A DNA stretch of 64,000 nt, from NCBI GenBank assembly GCA_023935145.1, contig CM043700.1:3126001-3190000 (forward strand), in the 5' to 3' direction. The notes under the pieces were generated by a model. It was not told the origin of the DNA. It made no database searches and saw only the letters and a program-made list of their open reading frames with translations. Positions 10,186-20,612 of the stretch are shown one piece after another. Position numbers and translations under genes: made by a program. This DNA is from Bretschneidera sinensis (taxonomy: Eukaryota > Streptophyta > Magnoliopsida > Brassicales > Akaniaceae). The number at the start of each line of letters is the position of its first letter. Positions within the stretch are counted from its first letter, which is position 1.

Positions 10186-13100
10186 ATTCATGGAGACAAA
10201 TTCAAATTCTGCTTTGAAAGTGATGAATCAAGACTTCATCAAATTGAATCATTTTAATGGAAAGAATTTTACAAGAAGAAAAAAAAAATGGTGTTTCTAT
10301 TTATTGCTTTGAAGATATACTATGTTCTTGAATTGCAGCCAGTGCCAGAACCAAAAGAGGATGATTTAGAAACTATCAAAGCATTAAGGAAGAAGTGTGA
10401 AGGATGAATTGGTGTGTCATGGTCACATTCTGAATACCCTTACAGATCATCTGTATGATTTGTTTCAATATGAAGTTGACTAGAGAAATTTGGAATGCTT
10501 TGGCAACAAAATAAAAAATGAGGAGGGTACGCACACGTTTCTTGCATTTTCGAATTTAAGATGAATGATAACATACTAATGATGGATCAAGTTCATGAAC
10601 TTCAGATTTTGATTTCGAAACTCAGTGAACTTGACGTTAAGGTTCTTGATCCTCTTCAAGTGGGAGTGATTTTGTCAAAACTTCCTCATACTTGGAATAA
10701 ATACAGGAAGAAAATTTTGCATTCCCCATAAAGTTTTACTATTGAAAAGTTCAAACGCATCTCCAAATTGAGGCCGAGTCTAGGGCTCATGATGCGTAGT
10801 TTTTAACTCTCAAAACTAAATTTTTCAGCGAAATGAGTTTTGGAAAGAATCAGAACAATCTGAAAAATCAAAAGAAAGGAAATGGTTTCAAAAAATCCAA
10901 TAATATTAAGAAGAATAGGCTTTGCTTACATTATGGGAATAAAAGACACTACATTCAAGAGTGGGGATACAAAAATTCTGTAAAAAAAAAAAAAAGATGG
11001 TTATGACAAAGTGAACTTGGAAAAAAATGAGATGAAAGAACTTGTTGCTATTTTATCTGAGATGCAAATAGGTAGGATCACCGAGTTGAATATGGCTACC
11101 ATGGGCAAGTCTGTAGATTGGTATCTTGACTCGAGTGTAATAATACGTGTCTGCAACAACAAAGTACTTTTCAAGACCTATGAAAAAATGAAGGAAAAAA
11201 AGAAGTTTTGATGGGAAATCATAAATTTTCCATAGTTTTTGGAAAACGAACAGTTGAATTGAATTTCATTTCTGGACAGAAGCTGACTCCAATGAATGTT
11301 TCATGTTCCTAAAGTTAGAAAAGATCTAGTATCTACTAATTTATTATGTAACAAAGATTTCAAAATTGTTCTGAAATCTAGTAATATTACTGTATCCAAG
11401 AATAAAGTATTTGTGGGAAAGGGATACTCTTATAATGGCATGTTTAAATTTAGTCTTAATGAAATTAAGTATTTATCTGCTTATATTTTTGAGTTTACTT
11501 CTATGGCATGCGCGATTATGGCATTTAGATTTTAGATCATTAAAATACATGTCAAATCATGATTAATGTAAGTATTCAGTTATGACAAATGTGAAATATA
11601 TATTCAAGCGAAAATGACAAATAAACTTTTTTCGTAAGACATAACAAAATACACAATTGCTAGAACTTGTGCATTATGATATTTGTAAATTAAATGGTCT
11701 TTTAACAAGAGGAGCAAATAGATACTTTATAACTTTCATCGATGATCACTCACGTTATACATATGTATACTTATTGAGAACAAAATATGAAGCTTTTGAA
11801 AAAATCAAAGAATTTAAATCTGTTGTGGAAAATAAAAAAGAGAAGAAGATTAAGATACTTCGCAGCGAGAAGGGGAAGAATATTTTTCAGATGAATTCTT
11901 TAAATTTTGTGAAGAGAATGAAATTATACATAAAAAATTTGCCCCTTAGACTCCACAACAGAATTGTTTTGGCTAAGAGAAAAAATAAAATTTTAGTTGA
12001 CATGGTGCATGTTATGATTCTAAATGCTAAGTTGCCTTTTTAATTTGTGGGGAGAAGCCTTATATATTGCATGTTGTATTCATAATCAAGTTCCTTGTAA
12101 GAAAACACATTTTACACCATATGAACTTTGGAATGGTAGGAAACCTAATCTAAACTATTTCAAAGTGTGGGGGTGTATTGCATTTTATAAGGTTACATAT
12201 CCACATAAAACAAAACTTTGACCTGGAGGAATTAAAGGTGTGTTTGTAGGATATGAATAAAATCCTAAAGCATATAGGCTATTAGACTTAGAATCAAATG
12301 TTGTAATTGAATCTATACATGTTGAATTTTTTTAAAATAAGTTCATTTTTTATTCTAATATGCATGAACCTAATAAATAAAAAGTAGCTATAGTGACTCA
12401 AGATGCATCAACCAGTAAGAAAATATAAGAAATAGATGATTCCATTGAACCTTGAAGAAGTTAATGAGTCAGGAAAGAAAAGACTTTGGATCTTGATTTT
12501 ATTTCTTTATAGTCTATAGTCTTTCTAGTTGAAGGAGATAGAGCCAAAATACTCAATAAAATACTTATTTTATTGAATGTAGAAGATAATCCAAAAAAGA
12601 TTTAATGAAACAATGTCTTATAGAGATGTAGCTTTCTGGAAAGAAGGTATAAATGATGAAATATCTTAATATTATAAAACAATACTTGGATTCTAGTATA
12701 TTTGCCTCCAGAATCTAAGCCAATAGGTTGCAAATTTGTATTTAGAATGAAGTACAATATAGATGGTTGTATACAGAGTTTCAAGGCACAATTTATTACC
12801 AAAGGGTTTACCTAAATGGGTATACTAGCGCTATAGGTAGCCTAATGTGTGCTATGCATTTTGCAAGACTAGATATTGCATTCGCAATATGAAAACTTTC
12901 AAGATATACTAGTAAGCCTAGTACAAATCATTGGAAAGCTATTGACATAATTTTGAGTTATCTTAAAAGAACAATTGGATTAGGATTATTCTATTATGAC
13001 TACCCAACTATACTACAAGGTTATTAATTATGATGCTAGTTGGATAACTAGTGCTAGTGATAACAAATCCACATCAGGATGGATTTTTATACTTGGAGGT

Positions 13101-13600
13101 GTTGCAGTTAGTTGGGCTTTTAGGAAACAAACTTGCATTGCACATTCAACTATGGAATATGAATTTATAACTTTGGCAATAGCAGACAATGAAGCATAAT
13201 GATTAAGAAATTTGTTAATGGATATAAAGTTGTGGCCACAACCGATGCCAACTATTTCTTTGCACTGTGACAGTGAGGCTATTTGGTCTAGAGCATATAG
13301 TAATATTTATAATGATAAATCTAAGACATAAATATGTTCGAGAGTTGATCTCAAATGGAGTAATCACTATCGTGAATGTAAGATCTTGTAACTACTTGGT
13401 AAATCCTCTAAAAAAGGATTGACAAGAGATATGATAAGAAAAACATGAGATAGAATGGGGATGAAACCCTACTAAAGACACTAGTAATGGTAACCCAACT
13501 ATGGATTAGCAAAACTAACTACATAGTTTAATGGGCAATAACAAGTTACTGACTTGTGTTTGTTTGGTAATGATAAAGAAGAGCTCCATTAAAATATACA
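10186..13600 (+). pseudogene. Degraded Ty1/Copia polyprotein (copy A)
   Basis: Recognisable blocks in Copia order: gag start near 10190 (KVMNQDFIKLNHFNG), a decayed zinc knuckle near 10920 (CLHYGNKRHYIQ...), a protease remnant near 11118 (DWYLDSSVIIRVCNN), an integrase block at 11657-11900 (LVHYDICKLNG...FIDDHSRYTYVYLL), an RT N-terminal segment near 12610-12800 (FWKEGINDE...), and RNase H at 12996-13199 ([17 protein letters not shown]). Stops and frame changes are frequent. The RT core including the YxDD active site is missing: sequence jumps at about 12810-12830 from the RT fingers directly to the region before RNase H. Bordering LTRs were not identified. It is an old, immobile copy, parts of which are duplicated at 20880-21795. 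Confidence 0.85.
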
Positions 13601-13619
13601 GTAAATGATTGTTTGAATG

Positions 13620-14209
13620 ATGTGAACCTCATGATAAGGTAATTATGATGAAAATGATAATTTAGAAATTGAATAAAGACATATGATGAAATTTGAAATG
13701 ATAGATATATGATGATAGATTGATAAATGATTTGAATTATATATATGAGAATTGATTGATGAAAAGATATCTGAAATTATGATTATGATTGAAATATGAA
13801 TTATGACTAGAAGTATATAAATCCATTACTTCTAGTAAATTGAATTCATTGAGCTTGTAAAGTTCACTCCTCATTGCTAAATAATTTCAGACAACGAGCA
13901 GGACTGGTAGACTATTGAGCAGAGACTTAGAGTGAGAAGTTTAAGAAAGTTCCGTGATCAGCATCCTCAGATTTTAATAAGAAAGAGAAAGAAAAAATTG
14001 AGAAAGTTGTATGTTCATGTATTTTGTTATATTTGTATATATTTGAAATTTATATGAGAAAGATGTATATCCTCTGTAAAGAGTTTATGTTGTAAATATT
14101 ATTTCAAGTTGATGATGTTTTTAATTATTACATCTATGTGTCGTACTTGAAATCTTAAATGTGATGACACTATCTTGGATATGCCAACCCGGGATAGGTC
14201 GTTACAACA
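13620..14209 (+). repeat. Probable Gypsy LTR fragment
   Basis: The stretch ends in CCAACCCGGGATAGGTCGTTACAAC and contains AGTTCACTCCTCATTGCTAA and a 'cagacaacgagcaggactgg' block. These resemble the 3' portion of plant Ty3/Gypsy LTRs that end near a GGGTCGTTAC sequence. It abuts an integrase fragment directly, which is not a normal element order, so it is part of a rearranged mosaic. Confidence 0.45.
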
Positions 14210-14451
14210 CTCTACTTCAAATGAGTTCCTCCTATCATCCTCAAATAGATGGCTAGACAAAGGTGGTTAACAGGTGTTTAGAAATGTATTTGAGGAGTTT
14301 TGTTGCTGATAAACCAAAACAATTGGTTTCCTTTTTTCCTTGGGTAGAGTGGCATTATAACATCTTTTATCATTTAGCTATTTCAGTGACACCATTTGTT
14401 GCTGTCTATGGCATACCACCACCCTATATTCTAGCTTATTGTAGAGGTTAC
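14210..14451 (+). pseudogene. Ty3/Gypsy integrase fragment, left part
   Basis: The frame reads SSYHPQIDG, VVNRCLEMYLRSFVADKPKQ, then FFPWVEWHYNIFYHLAISVT and PFVAVYGIPPP. This is the end of the Gypsy integrase core (YHPQ.DGQ.E..NR..E.YLR) and the region that follows it. A TAG replaces the expected Gln after DG. The fragment is cut at 14451 by the Athila-like element and resumes at 20613. A second copy lies at 21795-22250. Confidence 0.85.
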
Positions 14452-14639
14452 TGATAGGAGCTTAAATATTCATATTTAAGCACCTTAATTTACATTTGTT
14501 AAGTTCTTTATCTATATGTTTTAGTTTATTTTACTTCACTTTTGTGTTTTACACGTTTTTATAGGGTATTGGAGAAAAAGAAGCATTTTTGCCACTTAAA
14601 GGAAGAAATCTGGAAGTCCTGGAGCAGCTGTTGGCTAGA

Positions 14640-14735
14640 TTGCGATCGAGTGCACTCCTCTGTGTGATCGAGCGCAGCATTGCGATCGATCACAGATCGA
14701 GCGCACCACATATGCGATCGAGCGCACATGTACGG
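14640..14735 (+). repeat. GCGATCGAGCGCA motif cluster in the LTR
   Basis: The motif TGCGATCGAGCGCA, with a CGATCG palindrome core, occurs several times with small changes. The matching cluster in the 3' LTR is at 19490-19562, with one unit fewer, and a third cluster is outside the LTRs at 15969-16024. Repetition in both LTR and leader suggests a protein- or RNA-binding element, but this is inference. Confidence 0.8.
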
Positions 14736-14852
14736 ACAAGAACAGTAAACTACAGAACCCTATTTTGGAAATAACCCTATTTTGGAAATAAAAGAGTTTT
14801 GTGTTTAGGAAAGTTTAGGAACTCACGAGCCTCTTAGGACTTCTCAAAGACC

Positions 14853-14860
14853 TATAAATA
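14853..14860 (+). promoter_or_regulatory. LTR TATA box
   Basis: TATAAATA in the 5' LTR, with the counterpart at 19685-19692 in the 3' LTR. Position about 400 bp into the LTR fits a U3/R boundary. Inferred from sequence only. Confidence 0.6.
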
Positions 14861-15786
14861 CACTTTTAAATCACACACAAAAGGCATCACCTCTTGGGGG
14901 GATCACTTCTTAGATCCATTCTTTTATCTTTTGCTTTAGCTTGGAGAAGGAGACCGTGGAGCGGAATTGACGACTCTTCTCTCGGGTTTCTTCTTTCCTT
15001 TTTATTTTATTATGTGTAATTAAATTCTTAGTAGGGCTTGGTTGAAGCCCTAATTATGTTTACTCAATAAATTTAGTATTGGTGCCTTTGCGATATTTAT
15101 GTTGTGTTGCTTAACTTGATTAATACCTGCTTTTATTTAAATTCCTCATATGTATATGTCTGATCAATATGTGCATGTGGTATGGACTTGTTAGTTAGAT
15201 CAATTTGGATGACCAAGTCTTGGATCTAACATTAGGAACAAGGGATATCTTATCCGGATACCCGGGTTAATCAACATGAAAAACCGGGAGTAGATACCAT
15301 GCCCTAGGTCTCATGTGGTTGTCGATTTCCATAGTACTTATGTTTTCTTAAGGAACAACTCAAGCAGATACCATGCTGAATCCCTTAAGGAAGAAAAGAG
15401 TTAGAGTAGATACCATGCCTAACTCGTTGCTTAGGGAAATCAATAGCTTAAGGAGTAGATACCATGCCCTTAGGTTGGCAACCAGTAGGTATACATGGCA
15501 TGAGTAAAGCATTGGCATACTGTTGTATTGTGGTAGCATAATTAGTGGTGGATATCAAGCCCCTACGCCTTTATCTTTAGTATTTTATCTTTATCAAAAT
15601 CAACTCTTTTATTATTTTTATCTTTTTATTACTGCGAAACTAATTCTAAAGTTAAATTTACCAATCCCTGTGGAGATGATCTTGCATTTGCACACTATAC
15701 TACTAAGTTGACTTTGTGCACTTGCAAGTAAAACGAGTGCGATTATTTACTCATTAATTTAGGTAGATAATCACACAACAAGTTTT

Positions 15787-15804
15787 TGGCGCCGTTGCCG
15801 GGGA
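15787..15804 (+). other. Primer binding site, tRNA-Asp
   Basis: TGGCGCCGTTGCCGGGGA begins six bases after the 5' LTR. All 18 bases are complementary to the 3' end of plant tRNA-Asp(GTC), including the CCA. Priming by tRNA-Asp is known for Athila-type Gypsy elements and supports the family call. Confidence 0.92.
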
Positions 15805-15968
15805 TTGTGCTAAATTTCTTTTTGGAATTATTTTCGTTAGTTTTTTTTATTTATTATTATTTTTATTTATTCTATTTTATTTTGTTATGTTTTATTTTTA
15901 TCAAAAATCAGATTTATTCCTCCTTTTCGTTTTCTGTTCAGGTGTGCAGAGGAGGAGTTTCTGTCCTC

Positions 15969-16024
15969 ATTGCGATCGAGCGCAGTGCCTTGTGCGATCG
16001 AGCGCAAGTCTGCGATCGAGCGTA
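15969..16024 (+). repeat. GCGATCGAGCGCA cluster in the internal leader
   Basis: Three near copies of TGCGATCGAGCGCA lie between the primer site and gag, outside the LTR but matching the LTR cluster. Some could act in genomic RNA, for example in packaging or dimerisation. This is inference. Confidence 0.8.
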
Positions 16025-16111
16025 GTTCAGTGTGAGCTCGAGATCAAATAGTCCAGAGACTACCCGAGCAGCAGTACTGAAGCTGCTGCACTAAGGTATT
16101 CCTGCTGATTC

Positions 16112-18007
16112 ATGCAAGGGTTTCGAGTGAGGAACCCAACCATCCTTTCACTTGATATAGAGAGTGAGCAGATCATTCGAAAGAGGCCTAGAAACAAATT
16201 CGAGGAGAGAGAAGAAGAATTTGAGGGTGAAGCACCAATGGAACAGCTTTACAACCAACTGCTACCAGAACGGAGACCTATTAAGCAATCCTCCATTCCA
16301 CAGAACCTCAACCATCCTTCATGCATTGCATATCAACCTAAGGTGGAAGAAAACTATTACATATTTCCGGAGATACTTAGTGCCTTAACTCATTTTAGAG
16401 GTACACCTGCTGAGGATCCACACTTATACCTTCGAGAATTTTGTGATCTCTGCAAGTTCCAGCATATTCGGGGCCTAGATCAAGAGGGAATCAGGTTAAT
16501 TCTTTTCCTTTTTTCATTAAAAGATAATGCTAAAATGTGGTATCATTCATTGCCTGCAGATTCCATCCATACTTGGGAAGAGCTATCCAATAGATTTCTA
16601 AGGAAATTTTTTCCAGCCCAAAAGACAAGGCAGATGAGGAAGGAGATTTAATCCTTCCAACAGAGGGATGGAGACCTTCTCTTCGAGGCATGGGGACACT
16701 TTATTGAGCTGCTACTCAAATGTCCATATCACAACTTACCTCAAGATGAGCTGGTCCTAGCTTTCTATGAAGGTTTAAGTGGCATCAATCAAGGTATAGT
16801 GGATTCCGGTTGTGGAGGTGTTCTGATGGAGAAGACTAGTGAAGAAGCCATGGAGCTATTTGAGACATTAAGTGAGCACACCCAACAATTCTCCTTGAAA
16901 GATAGACAAGGAATTAAGAGCAAAGGTATGTATGAGGTTACTCTGAATGGTGGACCCTCTGCCCAAATAGTTGCTTTGGAGAGGAAGCTAGATATGAGGT
17001 TAGATATGATTGTAAAAGCTATGACTGCTCAAAACACCTCACCGAGTCCACAAGCTACATCACCCCAGGTATGTGCTATATGTTCCTAATTTAATCACAC
17101 CACTGAGACCTGCCATTTGTATTCATCTACAGATCCCGAGCAAGCGAACTATGGGGGACTAAACAGTGCATATGCATACAACCCTGGATGGCGGAACCAT
17201 TCCAACCTATCATGGAGTAACAATCAAGACACCTTGAACCCTCAAGGGCAACAAAGAAACGTCCATAAAGCAACCCAACCCATTCTAGAACCCAAGAAGG
17301 ATGATCTAGAGAGTCCTGTAAAGCAACTGGCCCTTCAACAACAACAACAACTAATGACAACACATAAGCAAGCAATTCAAAGGTTAGAGGCACAAATGAG
17401 ACAATTGGCTAAGGAGCTAAGTGAAAGAAAGTTGGGTGAACTTCCAGTCCAACCATTACCTACTCCAAGAGGACATCAGCAACTAAATGCCGTGACAACT
17501 CTAACAAATGGTAAGATCATTGAAACTGATGAGCCTACCCAAGCATCCACATCCAAGGTAAGTGAGATGGAGAAGGTAAATAGTGAGAAGGTTGAACTCA
17601 AAAGATATAATGCATTAAAATTAGCCCCAGATAATATAAAATGTTTTAATGTATGCATGACGCAAAGTGTTGTTGAGGAAGCTTTTTAGGTCCATCACGT
17701 TGATCCAATAGAAACTGCTCTTATCTATAGTGTCCCAAGATCAGATATTGAGCCCAAATGCAAAGATGTTACTGATGACATCATTGAAACTATGCACCTT
17801 CTAGAAGCCTTTCCAAAGCCTTCAAGTAAGTACACTGGTCCATTTGAAATTCTTGGGCCTACTAATACTATTCTTCCCCCTTTTATTGTACAGGCACCTA
17901 ACTTGGAATTCAAGCAGTTGCCCGAGCACTTATCTTATGCGTATATGGGAGAGAATAAGACACTTCCTATGCTAGCTGCTTCCACTCTTAGCTTTGGAGA
18001 AAAATAA
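16112..18007 (+). pseudogene. Athila-like gag plus start of pol, with in-frame stops
   Basis: One reading frame runs across the whole interval and is interrupted by stops at 16649, 17087 and 17687. The gag core reads LFLFSLKDNAKMWYHSLP...TWEELSNRFLRKFFP and, past the first stop, SFQQRDGDLLFEAWGHFIEL. The second stop sits inside a CCHC zinc knuckle (CAIC...NHTTETC, about 17072-17110). A Gln-rich coiled region follows at about 17330-17420. The last part (PNLEFKQLPEHLSYAYMGEN) matches the segment that precedes RT in Athila pol. RT itself does not follow. Structural gag would form the particle; with these stops this copy cannot supply it intact. Confidence 0.85.
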
Positions 18008-19300
18008 AGTTTGGTCCGGCTGAAGATGTTAAACTTAGCGCTCATGGGAGGCACCCCATAGCTTATCATTTTATTTTTTTATGTATTTATTGTTATTTAT
18101 TTATTACTTCTTGTTTTCCCGTATTACGTTAGTTTTTTTTTTTAGGGAAAATGTGTGCATCCGTTCAAGTTTGGGGGTACACTATGAGTCATGCCGACCT
18201 AGCTAGTTCTCCATCTCCCAGGTCAGCTCTTTCCTTGTTATTCACACATTGGGGACAATGTGTAATTTAAGTTTGGGGGTATGGGAGACACATTCACGCA
18301 CATCTTGTCCCAGTTTTTTTTGTTTTGTTGTTTTTCATAGATAAATACATGTTCATTCCGTTCCAAAATTTTTTGGGTGTTCTAAACAACTATATGATTT
18401 GACTTCATAAGTGAGCTGAACACCTTGAACATATGGGCCAATAATTAAATTTTGAACCATAATCACTTTCTTTTAGGCATTTAAGGATTCACAAGTTCAA
18501 CTTAAACTAAACATGAGCACATTAGCACATAGTTGTGTGGGGTATGACATGTAATTTTGATTTGTATATTTCTTTTGCTTGACAGTGAACCAGATGACCT
18601 ATTAGATTAACACAGTGGCATAAGAAAATAGAAAAAGTTCGTTATTGCTCAAAAAGAAAAAAAATGCTCCTCATGATCATTAAAAAGAACTTTCCATTGA
18701 GTAACTGACCCTCTTGCCTCAGTAAGCAGTGAGTGTCACGTCAAAAGGTGGAATATTCTGATCGGTAGCATTAAGACCAGTTAGTTTCGTAGCCTTATTG
18801 ACTCGAGTTAGTAAGCCCTTAGGGGTATTTCTACACCTAATGCCCTAAAACCATCTGGTTTGGGAGTTATTGGCTAAATGCTTGTTACACGAGTCAAATA
18901 GAAAGCTTAAGGGAACTAACTTGGCAAAAATCTCACAAATAAAAGAAAAGAAGAAAATCTATGCCATCTTTGTTGATTCTAATAGGAAATTTGGTGAATC
19001 TTGAGTTATCAAAACACTACACATTAGAATTATTTGGAAACCCAATCTTTTATGTGCTAGTCCACCACACACTCAGTCAAACTTGTGATGTATTAACCTG
19101 CCTCATGAAAGTGATTTGCGTTCAAAACTCGTATTCATTGCAAAGATTTGTTTATACTTGTTAAGCTTGCTCATGAATGCACATCATAGTTTTGTGTGAA
19201 ACCTTTACTTTTGTTGGACACCATGAGCATTGGATTTATCTTTGAGTCTTTGTTTTTCATTTAGTTTTTGGTTTTGTATTGCTAAGGGACTAGCAATATG
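18008..19300 (+). other. Long 3' untranslated region of the Athila-like element
   Basis: About 1.3 kb without a coding frame of note. AAGTTTGGGGGT occurs at 18167-18178 and 18269-18280, and again at the true polypurine tract (19302-19313). Long non-coding 3' regions are usual in Athila-type elements. Confidence 0.7.
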
Positions 19301-19314
19301 TAAGTTTGGGGGTG
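19301..19314 (+). other. Polypurine tract
   Basis: TAAGTTTGGGGGTG ends exactly where the 3' LTR begins. The G-rich core would prime plus-strand synthesis. Two upstream copies of the same 12-mer exist. Confidence 0.75.
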
Positions 19315-20612
19315 TGATAGGATATTTAAGCCCCTTAATTTACATTTGTTAAGTTCTTTATCTATATGTTTTAGTCTATTTTACTTCACTTTTGTGTTTT
19401 ACATGTTTTTATAGGGTCTTGGAGAAAAAGAAACATTTTTGGCAATTAAAGGAAGAAATCTGGAAGTCCTGGAGTAGCTGCTGGCTAGATTGCGATCGAG
19501 CGCATTCCTCTGTGCGATCGAGCGCAGATCGAGTGCACCGTATATGCGATCGAGCGCACATATACGGGCGTGAACAGTAAACTGCAGAACTCTGTTTTGG
19601 AAATAACCCTATTTTGGAAATAAAGGAGTTTTGTGTTTAGGAAAGTTTAGGAACTCATGACCCTCTTAGGACTTCTCAAAGACATATAAATACACTTGTA
19701 AATCACACACAAAAGGCATCACCTCTTGGGGGGATCACTTCTTAGATCCATTCTTTTATCTTTTGCTTTAGCTTGGAGAAGGAGACCGTGGAGCGGAATT
19801 GACGACTCTTCTCTCGGGTTTCTTTTTTCCTTTTTATTTTATTATGTGTAATTAAATTCTTAGTAGGGCTTGGTTGAAGCCCTAATTATGTTTACTCAAT
19901 AAATTTAGTATTGGTGCCTTTGCGATATTTATGTTGTGTTGCTTAACTTGATTAATACCTGCTTTTATTTAAATTCCTCATATGTATATGTCTGATCAAT
20001 ATGTGCATGTGGTATGGACTTGTTAGTTAGATCAATTTGGATGACCGAGTCCTGGGTCTAACATTAGTAACAAGGGATATCTTATCCGGATACCCGGGTT
20101 AATCAACATGGGAAACCGGGAGTAGATACCATGCCCTAGGTCTCATGTGGTTGTCGATTTCCATAGTACTTATGTTTTCTTAAGGAACAACGCAATCAGA
20201 TACCATGCTGAATCCCTTAAGGAAGAAAAGAGTTAGAGTAGATACCATGTCTAACTCGTTGCTTAGGGAAATCAATAGCTTAAGGAGTAGATACCATGCC
20301 CTTAGGTTGGCAACCAGTAGGTATACATGGCATGAGTAAAGCATTGGCATACTGTTGTATTCTGGTAGCATAATTAGTGGTGGATATCAAGCCCCTACGC
20401 CTTTATCTTTAGTATTTTATCTTTATCAAAATCAACTCTTTTATTATTTTTATCTTTTTATTACTGCGAAACTAATTCTAAAGTTAAATTTACCAATCCC
20501 TGTGGAGATGATCTTGCATTCGCACACTATACTACTAAGTTGACCTTGTGCACTTGCAAGTAAAACGAGTACGATTATTTACCCATTTATTTAGGTAGAT
20601 AATTGCACAACA
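19315..20612 (+). repeat. 3' LTR of the Athila-like element
   Basis: 1298 bp, starting TGATAGGATATTTAAGCC and ending TTGCACAACA, followed by the target duplication GTTAC. It is shorter than the 5' LTR mainly because of differences near its start and in the GATCGAG cluster (19490-19562). Confidence 0.93.

Larger units (their letters stand above)
14452..15780 (+). repeat. 5' LTR of the Athila-like element
   Basis: 1329 bp, TG...CA ends. A TATA box (TATAAATA, 14853-14860) precedes a probable transcription start. A cluster of GCGATCGAGCGCA-type motifs lies at about 14640-14730. A block from about 15285 to 15470 repeats (A)GTAGATACCATGCC four times with variation. It is nearly identical to the 3' LTR; the main differences lie in the first 20 bases and the GATCGAG cluster. 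Confidence 0.93.
14452..20612 (+). mobile_element. Athila-like Ty3/Gypsy retrotransposon, non-autonomous, 6.16 kb
   Basis: The two LTRs (14452-15780 and 19315-20612) start TGATAGGA and end in ACAACA. The element is flanked by a 5-bp target duplication GTTAC (14447-14451 and 20613-20617) and splits a Gypsy integrase fragment, which resumes on the other side. The primer site matches tRNA-Asp, as known for Athila elements. The internal region is only about 3.5 kb and holds gag plus a short stretch normally found at the start of pol. Protease, RT, RNase H and integrase are absent, so any movement would need enzymes from relatives. Well-matched LTRs and an exact target duplication suggest a fairly recent insertion compared with its surroundings. 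Confidence 0.93.
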
